The position numbers and the translations under genes were made by a program. Of a stretch of 64,000 nt of DNA, positions 56,101 through 63,882 are shown in pieces (position 1 is the first letter of the stretch; each line of letters begins with the position of its first letter). The notes beneath the pieces are model-generated. The model had not been told where the DNA came from. It ran no database searches and saw only the letters and a list, made by a program, of their open reading frames with translations. This DNA comes from JARYLZ01 sp964388275 (GTDB taxonomy: Bacteria > Bacteroidota > Ignavibacteria > SZUA-365). The stretch spans positions 62,001-126,000 of the forward strand of contig CAYLZD010000003.1 in NCBI GenBank assembly GCA_964388275.1. Reading direction: 5' to 3'.

Positions 56101-58811
56101 ACGGCGATCTGGTTGAGTCCGTAAGTCCCGTCCTCGTATACGCTGTCCGTTATCAGCACCGTCACGTCACCCACGAGCGTCCGGGAGTTCAGTCCCATGA
56201 AGAAACCGCCCGCGCCTGTAAGGGATGGGAAGGAGCCCGGCACTTTGTACGTGCCCGCCATGCCTCCGGCTATCATGTAGGAATTAACTGTCCCCGTGAC
56301 CGGGAAGGCCGCCGCAGTCAAGGCGACGCTGGCCGGTGACGACGCGAACAGTCCATGCGCGATACCGATATTGGGAGTGCTCCACCTGTCCTGCGCGGTT
56401 ATGAAGTAGAATATCGTATCACCGGAGATCACGCTCTGTCCGGGCAGCAGCGAATAATCGATAGTGAAATCGAATGGAGAGGTCGTTCCGTTGGCTTCCA
56501 CCCATTTCCAGCCCTGAGTCGCGCTGGTGTTGCCGTTCCACTCGTTGTAAAGGACGCCCTTCTTGTAGTACAGCCTGGGCCGTGTGCCGGTGGAGCTGTC
56601 CACACCGTGCACGTCGTTTATCGAGACATTCGGGAACGACCTCGATGCTCCGGCCGTCCCGGCGCCCGGCGGCAGGTAGCGAATCGTCGGCCCCGTCAGA
56701 TCCGCGGCGGTGAAGTTCCCTTCATCCGCGCCGATGTCGGGCGCGAGCCCCGCGCCCGCGTAAGCGACTTCGCCGTGTCTCGGATTCCCGTCGATATCGT
56801 CGATGACGGCGGCCGGCGCCGTGACCCTCTCCGCCCCGCTTTCACACTGCGTCGCCGAGGCGGAGGCGATGTGCAGATCGTAAGGGGACAAAGTGGTGTT
56901 CACGAAGGGAACGTTCTCGGTCACCGACTGCTGATCGCGCGCCGGTCCGACCCTCGCCTTGAACTGGGCCAGGGTTTGGTCGGCGTTCGTGCCGTCGAAG
57001 TAAATGAGACGGTTGGCGGACGGAGCGCCTGCATGGAAGCAGTTGTTGTTCGACGCGCTGGAGTAAGTGCCGAGGGCGGTGGAACTGCGAAGGTACACCA
57101 CCGTGTTGGCCGATGTCGAGCCCCCGCCGGGGACGGATGCATTGACCAGTATGTTGTTTCGCATTTCGGTGGTCGAGGCCGAATTCGCGAACACCGCAGC
57201 CGAACCGAAGGACGCGCTGCTGCTGACGGCGTCCAGGTACACGGTGTTGTAAACGATGTTGACGGTGCCCGCAGTCGCGGTAACCGCATTCCAGATGCCG
57301 GCTACTGAAGGCGACACGCCTCCCGAAGCGCCGCTCGGCGAAGAAAGCCCGGAGATGAAGTTATTTGCGAGCGTTGTGAGGTTGGCGGCGCCCACATAGA
57401 TGCCGCGCACCGTGCCGGATTGGGAGGAGACGCCTGCAATTATGTTTTTCCTGACGTCATGCGTCAGCGACGTGCCCGTGTATATCCCGTAAACAGTCCC
57501 GGATCCGCCCGTGGATCTCAAATTGCGTATCGTATTCCCCGATGTCGTGCAGGATGCGGTGGTGGTGGTGTTGTGATAGATGCCGTATGCCGTGCTCGAT
57601 CCGCTGGTAATCAGCGAATCCAGCGTGTTTCCCGTGAATGCCGAAGTCGTGGTGACGGACGAACTCATGTAGATACCGTAAAGCGTGCTCGAGCAGACGC
57701 ATCGCGAGATCGTGTTTCCACCGACAACCATGGACGCCGGGGTTGCGGAACTGTAGATGCCGTAGAATACCCCGGAGGCGCCGCAGTTCGTGATCTCATT
57801 ATCCGATATCGTGACCGTGTTGCCCGACGCGGTGGAGCCCGATGTGTTGTAGACGGCGTATACCCCGGAGGAGCCCGTAAGCGTGATCGTGTTTCCGGAG
57901 ACGTTGCTGGTGGCGCTGCTCGCGGTCGCCGTGTAGACGCCGTAAAGGGAGTTCGTCGTGCCCGCGCCGCCCGAGATGAGGTTGTTTGCGATGATCAATT
58001 CGTTCTGGTACGCCGTGTAGATACCGTACGCCGCGCTGGAAGACCCGCCGAAATCCTCTATAACGTTGCCGCCGCTGAAGCCGATGTCGTTCCCCTGATC
58101 GTATAGAGTGTAGGGCGCGGATGCGGAGTATCCCTCCGCCCTGATGCCGGTGTAGGCGCCGCGTATCGTATCGTTGTAGATGCGGCAGTTGTTATGAGCT
58201 TCGGTCGGCGAGGTTATCGTCAACGCGCCGGTGGACGTGGCCAGGTGGTTCCCGATTTTCACGCCGACTGTCGCGGTGTTGCTTTTCTGCAGGGTGACGG
58301 CGCAATTCCTGACGACCGCCTGCCTGCAGCCGTCGTAGACGGCCGCTGCGCTTTTCTTGACCAGGGCGTACCCCCACTCCATTTGAGCCGTTGTGTTGGT
58401 GTTCGACGGATTATCCCTGACGTCGATGCCGTCGAAGGTGATGTAATCCGTGCCCGTGATCACGATGATGCCGTCCGTGGTTCCGCTGCCGGCGCCGGAG
58501 GTGATCAGAGGATTCGCTCCGCCGCCCGACTTCTGAAAAACGATCGGAGCGGCGGCCGAGCTTGTCGTCGTGGTTATGCGCCCCGCCGTCGCGCTGCTGA
58601 ATGTTTCCGCGTGTCCGGCCGCTACGTTGAAGGTCACTCCTCCCGGTCCCACTCCGTTCAGATTGAGATCCGCGATCGCCGCCTCGATGCCGGCATAATT
58701 GCCGGGAATGCTTTTGACACCGGACAGTTGAGCGTTCAGCGGGCCCGCAAGGCAGCACAAGAGCGCCGCCGCCGGGATGAAACGCAGCAGACCTATGTTC
58801 AGACGACACAT
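53169..58811 (-). CDS. Giant parallel beta-helix surface protein with T9SS sorting domain
   Basis: An 1880-residue exported protein. It has a signal peptide (LLRFIPAAALLCCLAGPLNA), then two right-handed beta-helix regions. The first, about residues 90-600, has a roughly 30-residue repeat marked by YGIY and SGNTI motifs. An Ig-like/linker segment (GADEGNFTAADLTGPTIRYL and on) and a second helix region (about 900-1480) rich in NxISGNxI and FYGIY follow. Toward the C-terminus there is a non-repeated segment and a type A sorting domain (LLANYPNPFNASSTISFTLP, ending RTRRIVLAR). Repeats are Ser/Thr/Gly-rich. Such proteins act as adhesins or polysaccharide-active enzymes; no catalytic signature is recognised. 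GAGG precedes the ATG. Confidence 0.88.
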   Translation of the reverse strand: MCRLNIGLLRFIPAAALLCCLAGPLNAQLSGVKSIPGNYAGIEAAIADLNLNGVGPGGVTFNVAAGHAETFSSATAGRITTTTSSAAAPIVFQKSGGGANPLITSGAGSGTTDGIIVITGTDYITFDGIDVRDNPSNTNTTAQMEWGYALVKKSAAAVYDGCRQAVVRNCAVTLQKSNTATVGVKIGNHLATSTGALTITSPTEAHNNCRIYNDTIRGAYTGIRAEGYSASAPYTLYDQGNDIGFSGGNVIEDFGGSSSAAYGIYTAYQNELIIANNLISGGAGTTNSLYGVYTATASSATSNVSGNTITLTGSSGVYAVYNTSGSTASGNTVTISDNEITNCGASGVFYGIYSSATPASMVVGGNTISRCVCSSTLYGIYMSSSVTTTSAFTGNTLDSLITSGSSTAYGIYHNTTTTASCTTSGNTIRNLRSTGGSGTVYGIYTGTSLTHDVRKNIIAGVSSQSGTVRGIYVGAANLTTLANNFISGLSSPSGASGGVSPSVAGIWNAVTATAGTVNIVYNTVYLDAVSSSASFGSAAVFANSASTTEMRNNILVNASVPGGGSTSANTVVYLRSSTALGTYSSASNNNCFHAGAPSANRLIYFDGTNADQTLAQFKARVGPARDQQSVTENVPFVNTTLSPYDLHIASASATQCESGAERVTAPAAVIDDIDGNPRHGEVAYAGAGLAPDIGADEGNFTAADLTGPTIRYLPPGAGTAGASRSFPNVSINDVHGVDSSTGTRPRLYYKKGVLYNEWNGNTSATQGWKWVEANGTTSPFDFTIDYSLLPGQSVISGDTIFYFITAQDRWSTPNIGIAHGLFASSPASVALTAAAFPVTGTVNSYMIAGGMAGTYKVPGSFPSLTGAGGFFMGLNSRTLVGDVTVLITDSVYEDGTYGLNQIAVDPPNSVFGVRIAPDTNLVRTLFSRSGAGMLRIEGADGVTFDGRWNGSGRYLRMVNASTANSVVTFQSDALADTIRNCIIEGNNTTAAGGASCGLLRIGPGIASGNDGIVIKENEIRNRSDSASSPTVMFFALGSSGAYNSGNVIADNDFFNYTTHGVNVYNAGNGEGWSITDNHFYNNSGSPLTTGIFHIYFVPQAVSHSNLISGNYIGGTARYCTGAPMTNSGSSNCYGIAATVGPASPTSIQGNIIRNMTFTSTSGTGLFYGIYVNGGMADIGTVTGNVIGDPSRSNSIVTSQSGSLIGIHSLAPGAVNIRNNVVANVTATNSGAHIMGGILHGGGPVNMSNNTVMDLSSASASTTITNGAMFGIMSSSINSGQVIEGNRIARLSNSGGGSPGVISTYCQGIVVSGASSSGSISRNSISGLTNSSGGAGYVVGLHVNAGNWTVSNNTAALSNSPYSNGTVVRGIWDDGGAVYSNGYFHNTCLISGTNGTTAANSHGYARTAATAVRHANNIYFNARTGNGVHLACGSTVAGAWNSDFNFHVSPDTSAVAAYNNSVYGFELFKSNSAGDSYSLYLPAASISPSSLFRDAADGDLMIDSTNAVCWTVNGKGIAGPAADSTADDFHSSGVRSVTQGMAVDIGADEFTTSTTPPSAAVTGAPAANGATVFSFAGQNLAVISWGSGGTVPASVDFRYYSGDNPPAPLAGKYSNAYAAVTATGGSGYTYDITFGYSPAWLGTISSESSIRLAKRDGGIWSYLSASAANTSNKTVTMTGLTSFSDFALTDATNPLPVELTAFTAHLRGDAVHLAWKTASELNTLRFEVQRRTTGDWEYIGAVDAGGSSDLARDYAFIDGEPRKAAECRYRLRIVYRDGACEHSQEVLVMMRPGAEGFGLLANYPNPFNASSTISFTLPSDRHVKVRIMDEAGRETAVLHDGVLTAGVHSTVFFARDLPAGIYTCVVTAGTEVRTRRIVLAR

Positions 58812-59118
58812 GACAACCTCGCTTGTGTTACAGTCCGTTAGCTTTATGGAAATATAAGAAATGCCGCATACACATTCACCGGCGCCGGAAACACGGCGAA
58901 TTGACCTTATTGTCTTTTAAGTGTTCACCGGACGGCCGGCTTGGAAGCATTCGTTGCCTCGAAATTGTGGTCATCCAAAATCCATTGCTGTCCAAATCTG
59001 CGCCAGCAGTGCATTCTCACCGGTCCCTACGAACGTCTTGATCTTCAAATGCTGTTTGAGCGTTTTAATGGGAGCTATCTTATTGATTTTCCGAATGAGA
59101 AAGTGGGCATTTTTTCAG
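58812..59118. other. Intergenic region upstream of the giant T9SS gene, no gene recognised
   Basis: About 300 nt without a convincing coding region. The first part should hold the promoter of the minus-strand giant gene (TATATTTC on the minus strand at about 58845-58852 is a near -7 box without a good -33 partner). A plus-strand open frame (58941-59249, about 100 codons) runs into the tandem repeats, has no ribosome binding site and resembles no family I know. Confidence 0.5.
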
Positions 59119-59207
59119 ACGGAGAACGGGCACTTGAAGCAGACTTGCGCGGTACTTCATGTAAACAGGCAAGCGTCATCGCGCCGGCTTGTACGGTCAC
59201 TCGTGCA

Positions 59208-59294
59208 ACTTGCACAAGTCCTCGTGACGACTTACACAAGTCCTCGTGACGACTTGCACAAGTCCTCGTGACGACTTGCACAAGTCCTTTGACG
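59208..59294. repeat. 22-bp tandem repeat array
   Basis: About four direct copies of a 22-nt unit (59208-59229, 59230-59251, 59252-59273, then a 21-nt copy to 59294 and a partial fifth). The unit begins ACTTGCACAAGTCC and ends TCGTGACG. Copies 1 and 3 are identical, copy 2 has one change. The unit contains the interrupted inverted repeat CTTG-CA-CAAG. Degenerate versions of the same unit continue on both sides to about 59420, so this is the cleanest core of a larger repeat field. Confidence 0.95.
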
Positions 59295-59396
59295 ACTTGC
59301 ACCGCTTTTCCGCCGCGTGCAACGCCCTTCGTTACGACCTGCTCAGGCGCTCGTGACAACTTGCAGGCGTACTCGTGACGACCCGCACGGCCACTC

Positions 59397-59830
59397 GCGC
59401 ATACTTCCCGGCCCTTTATGCGCGCCGACGAGCACCGGAAGCAGACTTGCACGCACTTTTTCATGCTCGTACGGCACTTGATAAATGCTTGCTAACAGCT
59501 TTTGCTCGCTTGCAGGCGTCCTCGCGGCGGCTTGCACAGCCACTCGCGCAAACTTGATAGAGTCCTCGTGAAAACCTGCACAGGTGCTCGCGTAAGTTTC
59601 CCGGCACTTTATGCGCGCTGACGAGCACCGGAAGCAGACTTGCACGCACTTTTTCATGCTCGTACGGCACTTGATAAATGCTTGCTAACAGCTTTTGCTC
59701 GCTTGCAGGCGTCCTCGCGGCGGCCTCCACAGGCACTAGCGCAAACTGAAGGAGTCCTCGTGAATACTTGCACGGGTATCGCGTAAACTTCACGGCACTT
59801 TTTGCGCGCCGACGAACACTCGACGGCAGG
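59397..59830. repeat. ~193-bp tandem repeat, two full copies and a partial third
   Basis: GCGCATACTT at 59397, GCGTAAGTTT at 59590 and GCGTAAACTT at 59781 mark the starts of successive units (spacing 193 and 191 nt). About 104 nt (59428-59531 and 59621-59724) are identical between copies 1 and 2; the rest has diverged, and copy 3 is only about 45 nt. Within each unit, degenerate pieces of the 22-bp element (CTTGCAC, GTCCTCGTG) recur, so the long unit probably arose from the short one. On the minus strand each full copy creates the same open-frame start MKKCVQVCFRCSSARIK. A degenerate earlier copy can be seen near 59119-59165. Confidence 0.92.
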
Positions 59831-59917
59831 TTTAAGGCAGATAGTCCGTTTGGAGGATAATTCTCTGCTCGGCTTTTTGAGTTTTCAGGCATGATCATCA
59901 GCTTGATCAAAGGAAGA

Positions 59918-59947
59918 CGGGAGGGGTGATGTAACGTGCCCCTCCCG
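59918..59947. terminator. 9-bp GC hairpin at the right edge of the repeat region
   Basis: CGGGAGGGG (59918-59926) and CCCCTCCCG (59939-59947) form a perfect stem with a 12-nt loop. On the minus strand it lies about 205 nt beyond the methyltransferase stop and is followed by TCTTCCTTTG, so it may end that transcript. The rest of 59831-60152 contains no gene that I can support. Confidence 0.4.
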
Positions 59948-60152
59948 ATCATTCCGACGAGCCGGGGTATTCCCGGCAGGTTGGTCTCCACCAGAGCCTG
60001 CGTCCGCTTTCACCGATTCAGAAACAAGCGAAGAAGCGACGGAGAATCCGCACGGGAAGTTCACATATCAGCGCGGATTTCATGCGCCTAACGATCTGGA
60101 ATTTTTCGGCAACCGGCCGGAAATGCGGTATCCGTCGTTTGGGCCGCCGCTG

Positions 60153-61061
60153 TCAGTTCTTCGGCCTGTACGCCGCCTTCTTCCTCCGGTCCAGCCGGTG
60201 CAGGAAATCCTTGTGGAAATGGGGGCAGTCGTAGCAAATGCCGTTGTGCGGCACAGGATGAAGGCAGCGCCCGTCTGGCAGCGTCAGTTCCGTGGCGCCC
60301 GTCAGCAGGCACGGCACAATACGGAGCGATGTATCCGATATATCCCGCCGCCGCGCGATGAGCACCACGTGGTTCGCGAAATTCGGAAACATGCGGGCGA
60401 GCGCGGTCTGGAAGAAGCGCAGTCCGGGCAGCTTGAAACATGCGCCGGTGCGCTTTTCGATTTCAAACCACGGTTCAAGAAGCTGTATGAGCGACTTCGG
60501 CGAATAATGCGCCACATGCCCGAAGGAGTTGAACTCGATCGTGGAAACGAAACCCTCCTCACCCACTTTCCGGAACAGCTTGTCCGTTCCGAACAGCGTC
60601 GCCAGGCGGTTGCCGAGACAGAAGATGTTCGGCGTCGTGATCACAAGCAGGCCTCCCGGCTTGAGTACGCGCGCGATCTCCGAAATCATTATCTGAGGGA
60701 AGGTGATGTGTTCGATCACCTCTGTAAAGGCGACTACGTCGAAGATGCCGTCCCCGAGCGGCATGCGGCGGATCTCTTCGGAAGTATCGGCAAGAGTGTG
60801 AAGATTGAAGAGGTGCTTCCGCACGTCGTCCGGAAAGCGGTCGAGTATGGATTGCAGATAATCCACAACGTGCAATTCCAACGCAATGCCCCGTCCCCGG
60901 GCGAAGGTCCGGATATGCGACACCAGCTCGCCCGTGCCCGGGCCTATGTCGGCAATCGACATACCGGGCCGTAGAAGCGGTTCCAGGAGCCGCTTGACGA
61001 CCTCTATGTTCTCGCCGGCGTCGTACTTAGCCTGCAGACGCCTTCTTAATCCACCCGACAT
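60153..61061 (-). CDS. SAM-dependent methyltransferase with Cys/His-rich C-terminus
   Basis: A 302-residue class I methyltransferase: SAM-binding motif IADIGPGTGELVSHI (about residues 36-50), acidic LHVVDYLQSI, then DVVAFTEVIEHITFPQIMISEIARVLKPGGLLVITTPN (split at VIEHI), the hallmark of Methyltransf_11/23 proteins. After the fold there is a tail with C266-L-H, H272, C276-x-x-C279-P-H-F-H283, which could bind zinc. No substrate can be assigned; small molecules, lipids or glycans are typical. It follows the lipoprotein gene by 6 nt on the same strand. Confidence 0.82.
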   Translation of the reverse strand: MSGGLRRRLQAKYDAGENIEVVKRLLEPLLRPGMSIADIGPGTGELVSHIRTFARGRGIALELHVVDYLQSILDRFPDDVRKHLFNLHTLADTSEEIRRMPLGDGIFDVVAFTEVIEHITFPQIMISEIARVLKPGGLLVITTPNIFCLGNRLATLFGTDKLFRKVGEEGFVSTIEFNSFGHVAHYSPKSLIQLLEPWFEIEKRTGACFKLPGLRFFQTALARMFPNFANHVVLIARRRDISDTSLRIVPCLLTGATELTLPDGRCLHPVPHNGICYDCPHFHKDFLHRLDRRKKAAYRPKN

Positions 61062-61067
61062 GCGCCG

Positions 61068-61754
61068 TTAATAGTTCTTGCTCTTGAGAAGCGCCTCGCT
61101 CTTCATTTCGTATGTCAGACCCATCAACGTGGCGTTGATCCTCACTTTGAAACGAACCGGACCGACTCCCTTGGCCATCCATATTTCCTGGCTCATGGAA
61201 CTCCCCGTGCTGTCGGAGGATTCCGCCCTTACTAGGATGCAGTCCTTGAAAGTGCCTGCGGGAGTTACAACTGTCTCGGACAGGGAAACTATCCTCGACG
61301 GCGTCGGTTCCTGATCGTCGCCGCTCATCCAGGTGGTCCCGACGGCCAGCGGAGCTTTGAGGATCGTATCGACCTCTGCCTTCGACAGAGGCGTGCGGTA
61401 TGAAAGGTAAACCTTGTCGTCGGCGAACATATACGCATCCGAAGTATCGGTGTCCGCTCCATCCACGTTTATGGTGATGAAATGCATCGCGTTGCGGCCG
61501 TCGAAAGCCGTCGCGGTGCCGCCCGTTCCGATCGTGGTCATCAAAATGAAGTTCGTATCGGCCGGAGCGCCTGTGCGCGTCATGATGCTCTGCCCTTCGA
61601 GTGTCAGCTGCTTTCCCGCGCCGCCGGGTACCATGTAATCCGAGGGGATTCCCGGACCGGCAGCAGGATTGTTCGGAGTGTCGTCGTCCTTGCTGCAGGA
61701 CATGAATGTAACACCCATGAGAAGGATAGCTATTGTGATCTTGCGTGCCGGCAT
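61068..61754 (-). CDS. Hypothetical lipoprotein
   Basis: A 228-residue exported protein with a type II signal peptide ending FMSCSKDDD (lipobox Cys at about residue 20), as in many Bacteroidota surface lipoproteins where SCxKD follows. The mature part is beta-rich: LTLEGQSIMTRTGAPADTNF, VYLSYRTPLSKAEVDTIL, VGTTWMSGDDQEPTPSRIVS, ETVVTPAGTFKDCILVR, and MSQEIWMAKGVGPVRFKVR. The GTTWM...VTPAGTFKDCI...WxAKGVGPVR pattern occurs in uncharacterised secreted proteins of this phylum. GGAGAA precedes ATG 61754. Function unknown. Confidence 0.72.
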   Translation of the reverse strand: MPARKITIAILLMGVTFMSCSKDDDTPNNPAAGPGIPSDYMVPGGAGKQLTLEGQSIMTRTGAPADTNFILMTTIGTGGTATAFDGRNAMHFITINVDGADTDTSDAYMFADDKVYLSYRTPLSKAEVDTILKAPLAVGTTWMSGDDQEPTPSRIVSLSETVVTPAGTFKDCILVRAESSDSTGSSMSQEIWMAKGVGPVRFKVRINATLMGLTYEMKSEALLKSKNY

Positions 61755-62057
61755 CTTTTCTCCAATGTTTTGGGATTGCTGATGATGTGTCGCCGTTTCG
61801 ACATTATTTTTAAATATACGGAATTCAGTGCGAATTGACCACATCTGGAATGGTCTTTCGCCGGGGACGAGACGGATTGGGCTGCAAGCGGGATATTTTG
61901 CCGTATGGGTACAAGTACCGATGCGCGGCGTTTCCCGGTTGTTTTGATTTGTATCAAGACAAAATAGACGGCTGTTCCGACGGAATGATTTCAAGAATTC
62001 CCCGACTCAATCGTAAAAGCAGCCCCAAATCCTTAACAACAATCTCCCGGAGCCGCC

Positions 62058-63836
62058 ATGAAAAGATCCTCTCTTCTACTCCTCTTCCTTGCGCTTTCCC
62101 CGTTTCTTGCGGCGCAAAATCCCAAAATGCTGATGGATATCCGATCCGGCAGCGCGGAATCAATAGGTGGTATCATGTCCGTTTCCTCCGCGATATTCAA
62201 CGGAGCGCTGTATTTCGTGGCCGATGACGGCATTCACGGCCGTGAGCTCTGGAAAACCGACGGCACAAGCTCCGGAACGTCCTTGGTCCGCGATTTCTGG
62301 AGCGGCAGCCAGAGCGGTATTACGGGTCCCGGCTACGCATACGTCTATTCATGCAACGGTTCTCTTTACATGGGCGCTGACGATGGCACAACAGGATACG
62401 AACCATACAGGACATCCGATCCGGCGGATCCGTTCATGCTCGTGAAGAACATATTTCCTGACGGTAAAAAGGGCACTGAAAGCTCCTCGCCGCGCTATTT
62501 CACCGAATGCGGTGGAATGACATGGTTTTCGGCGGCGATCTCAAAGAAAAAAGTGAAAGACCCGTACCTCAACGGAAACGTTTTCATCACGGCGTATCGT
62601 TACGAGCTCCACCGCAGCGACGGAACAACCGCCGGTACTACAATGGTGAAGAGCCTGGCGCCGGCCAACTATGACGGCACTAATCCCAGACGGGTGAGTG
62701 CCTGGGGCAATGTGCTCTACTATGTCGCCAATGTGGACGGCTATGGCGGCAATCGGCTATGCAGAAGCGATGGCACGGATGCCGGCACCTATCTGGTCAG
62801 CAGTGCTGTTACCATGCGGACCGATCCATACTTCTGGGGGTATAATTTCCCTGTTGTCAACAACGCTTTATACTTCGTCGGTACGGACGATGCGAACGGA
62901 TACGAGCTCTGGAGGACTGACGGCACGGCGAACGGTACAATCATGTTCAAGGACATCAATCCCAATGGTGATTCATTTCCGCTCTTCTTCACCGAATTCA
63001 ACGGCAAGGTCTATTTCACGGCGGATGACGGCGTGAACGGCAGGGAATTGTGGGTCAGCGACTTGACGGCGAACGGGACAGTCATGCTGAAGGACATACT
63101 CACGGGCGGCGGATCCTCATCGCCGAGTTGGCTTACGGTCTTCAACGGCGCCCTGTATTTCATGGCGGCAGGAGAGGACGGCAGGCGGCAGCTCTGGATC
63201 AGCGACGGCACGGCCAACGGAACGCAGAAATTGCTGACCATAAATCACTACGGTGATTGCGAGCCGCTTTACACCGGTTACGGCGGCGGATATTACGACT
63301 ATCTGCATTTTCCCATCGTCGGAGATCGCTTCTATTTCTATGCCGATGACGGAACGCACGGCATCGAGCTGTGGAGCTGCGACGGCACGGCCGTCGGCAC
63401 CGCGATGGTGAAGGATGCGAATCCCGGCGGCGGAGGACTCGAGATCCGTTCGCTCGTCGCGGTAGACGGCAAAATCGTTTATACCGCCGTGCTGCCCGCC
63501 TACGGACGCGAGCCGTGGGCATACGATCCGGCGCAGCCGGTTTCGAAGGGAACAGCCGCGGCCGCCGCGCCTTCAGCATGGGCCTTGCATCAGAACCACC
63601 CGAATCCCTTCGGCGAACGGACCCTTATCACCGTGAACGCGCCTGAAGACGCATACATGATCCTGCGAATATACGACGCTCTCGGCAGGGAGCTCGCGAC
63701 GCTTGCGGACGGTTGGACTACCGCCGGAAGCCGTTCATTTTCATGGGACGCCTCCGCATTTCCGCCGGGCATGTACATCTGCCGGCTCGACGCGGCGGGG
63801 CGCATTATCACGCGGACAATGCTGCTCGGCAGATAA
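62058..63836 (+). CDS. ELWxxDGTxxGT-repeat secreted protein with T9SS sorting domain
   Basis: A 592-residue exported protein: signal peptide MKRSSLLLLFLALSPFLAAQ, then about eight repeats with the ELWxxDGTxxGT signature (ELWKTDGTSSGT, ELHRSDGTTAGT, LCRSDGTDAGT, ELWRTDGTANGT, ELWVSDLTANGT, QLWISDGTANGT, ELWSCDGTAVGT, with one degenerate copy). Each is preceded by LYFxADDGxxGxE-type strands. These hyalin/Kelch-like repeats probably form a beta-propeller-like array. The C-terminus is a type A sorting domain (LHQNHPNPFGERTLITVNAP to RIITRTMLLGR). The start has no strong ribosome binding site but an ideal signal peptide. Function unknown; surface display is inferred. Confidence 0.88.
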   Translation: MKRSSLLLLFLALSPFLAAQNPKMLMDIRSGSAESIGGIMSVSSAIFNGALYFVADDGIHGRELWKTDGTSSGTSLVRDFWSGSQSGITGPGYAYVYSCNGSLYMGADDGTTGYEPYRTSDPADPFMLVKNIFPDGKKGTESSSPRYFTECGGMTWFSAAISKKKVKDPYLNGNVFITAYRYELHRSDGTTAGTTMVKSLAPANYDGTNPRRVSAWGNVLYYVANVDGYGGNRLCRSDGTDAGTYLVSSAVTMRTDPYFWGYNFPVVNNALYFVGTDDANGYELWRTDGTANGTIMFKDINPNGDSFPLFFTEFNGKVYFTADDGVNGRELWVSDLTANGTVMLKDILTGGGSSSPSWLTVFNGALYFMAAGEDGRRQLWISDGTANGTQKLLTINHYGDCEPLYTGYGGGYYDYLHFPIVGDRFYFYADDGTHGIELWSCDGTAVGTAMVKDANPGGGGLEIRSLVAVDGKIVYTAVLPAYGREPWAYDPAQPVSKGTAAAAAPSAWALHQNHPNPFGERTLITVNAPEDAYMILRIYDALGRELATLADGWTTAGSRSFSWDASAFPPGMYICRLDAAGRIITRTMLLGR

Positions 63837-63852
63837 CACGGGAGAAACGAAA

Positions 63853-63882
63853 GCGCGGGAGAGAGTGGCTTTTCTCCCGCGC
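63853..63882 (+). terminator. Hairpin after the ELW-repeat T9SS gene
   Basis: GCGCGGGAGA (63853-63862) and TCTCCCGCGC (63873-63882) form a perfect 10-bp stem 16 nt after the stop codon. No T-tract follows, so it may be a Rho-dependent or structural end of the message. Confidence 0.5.

Noticed and set aside
56355..57308. 317-codon open frame on the plus strand inside the giant T9SS gene
   Set aside because: It is Arg/Gly/Val-rich low-complexity translation produced by the antisense of Ser/Thr/Gly-rich repeats.
59208..59294. CRISPR array
   Set aside because: Repeats are contiguous without unique spacers, and no cas genes are nearby.
59119..59830. Plasmid or chromosomal replication origin based on 22-bp iterons
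   Set aside because: No rep, dnaA or partition gene is near, and no AT-rich unwinding region adjoins; kept only as a binding-array hypothesis.
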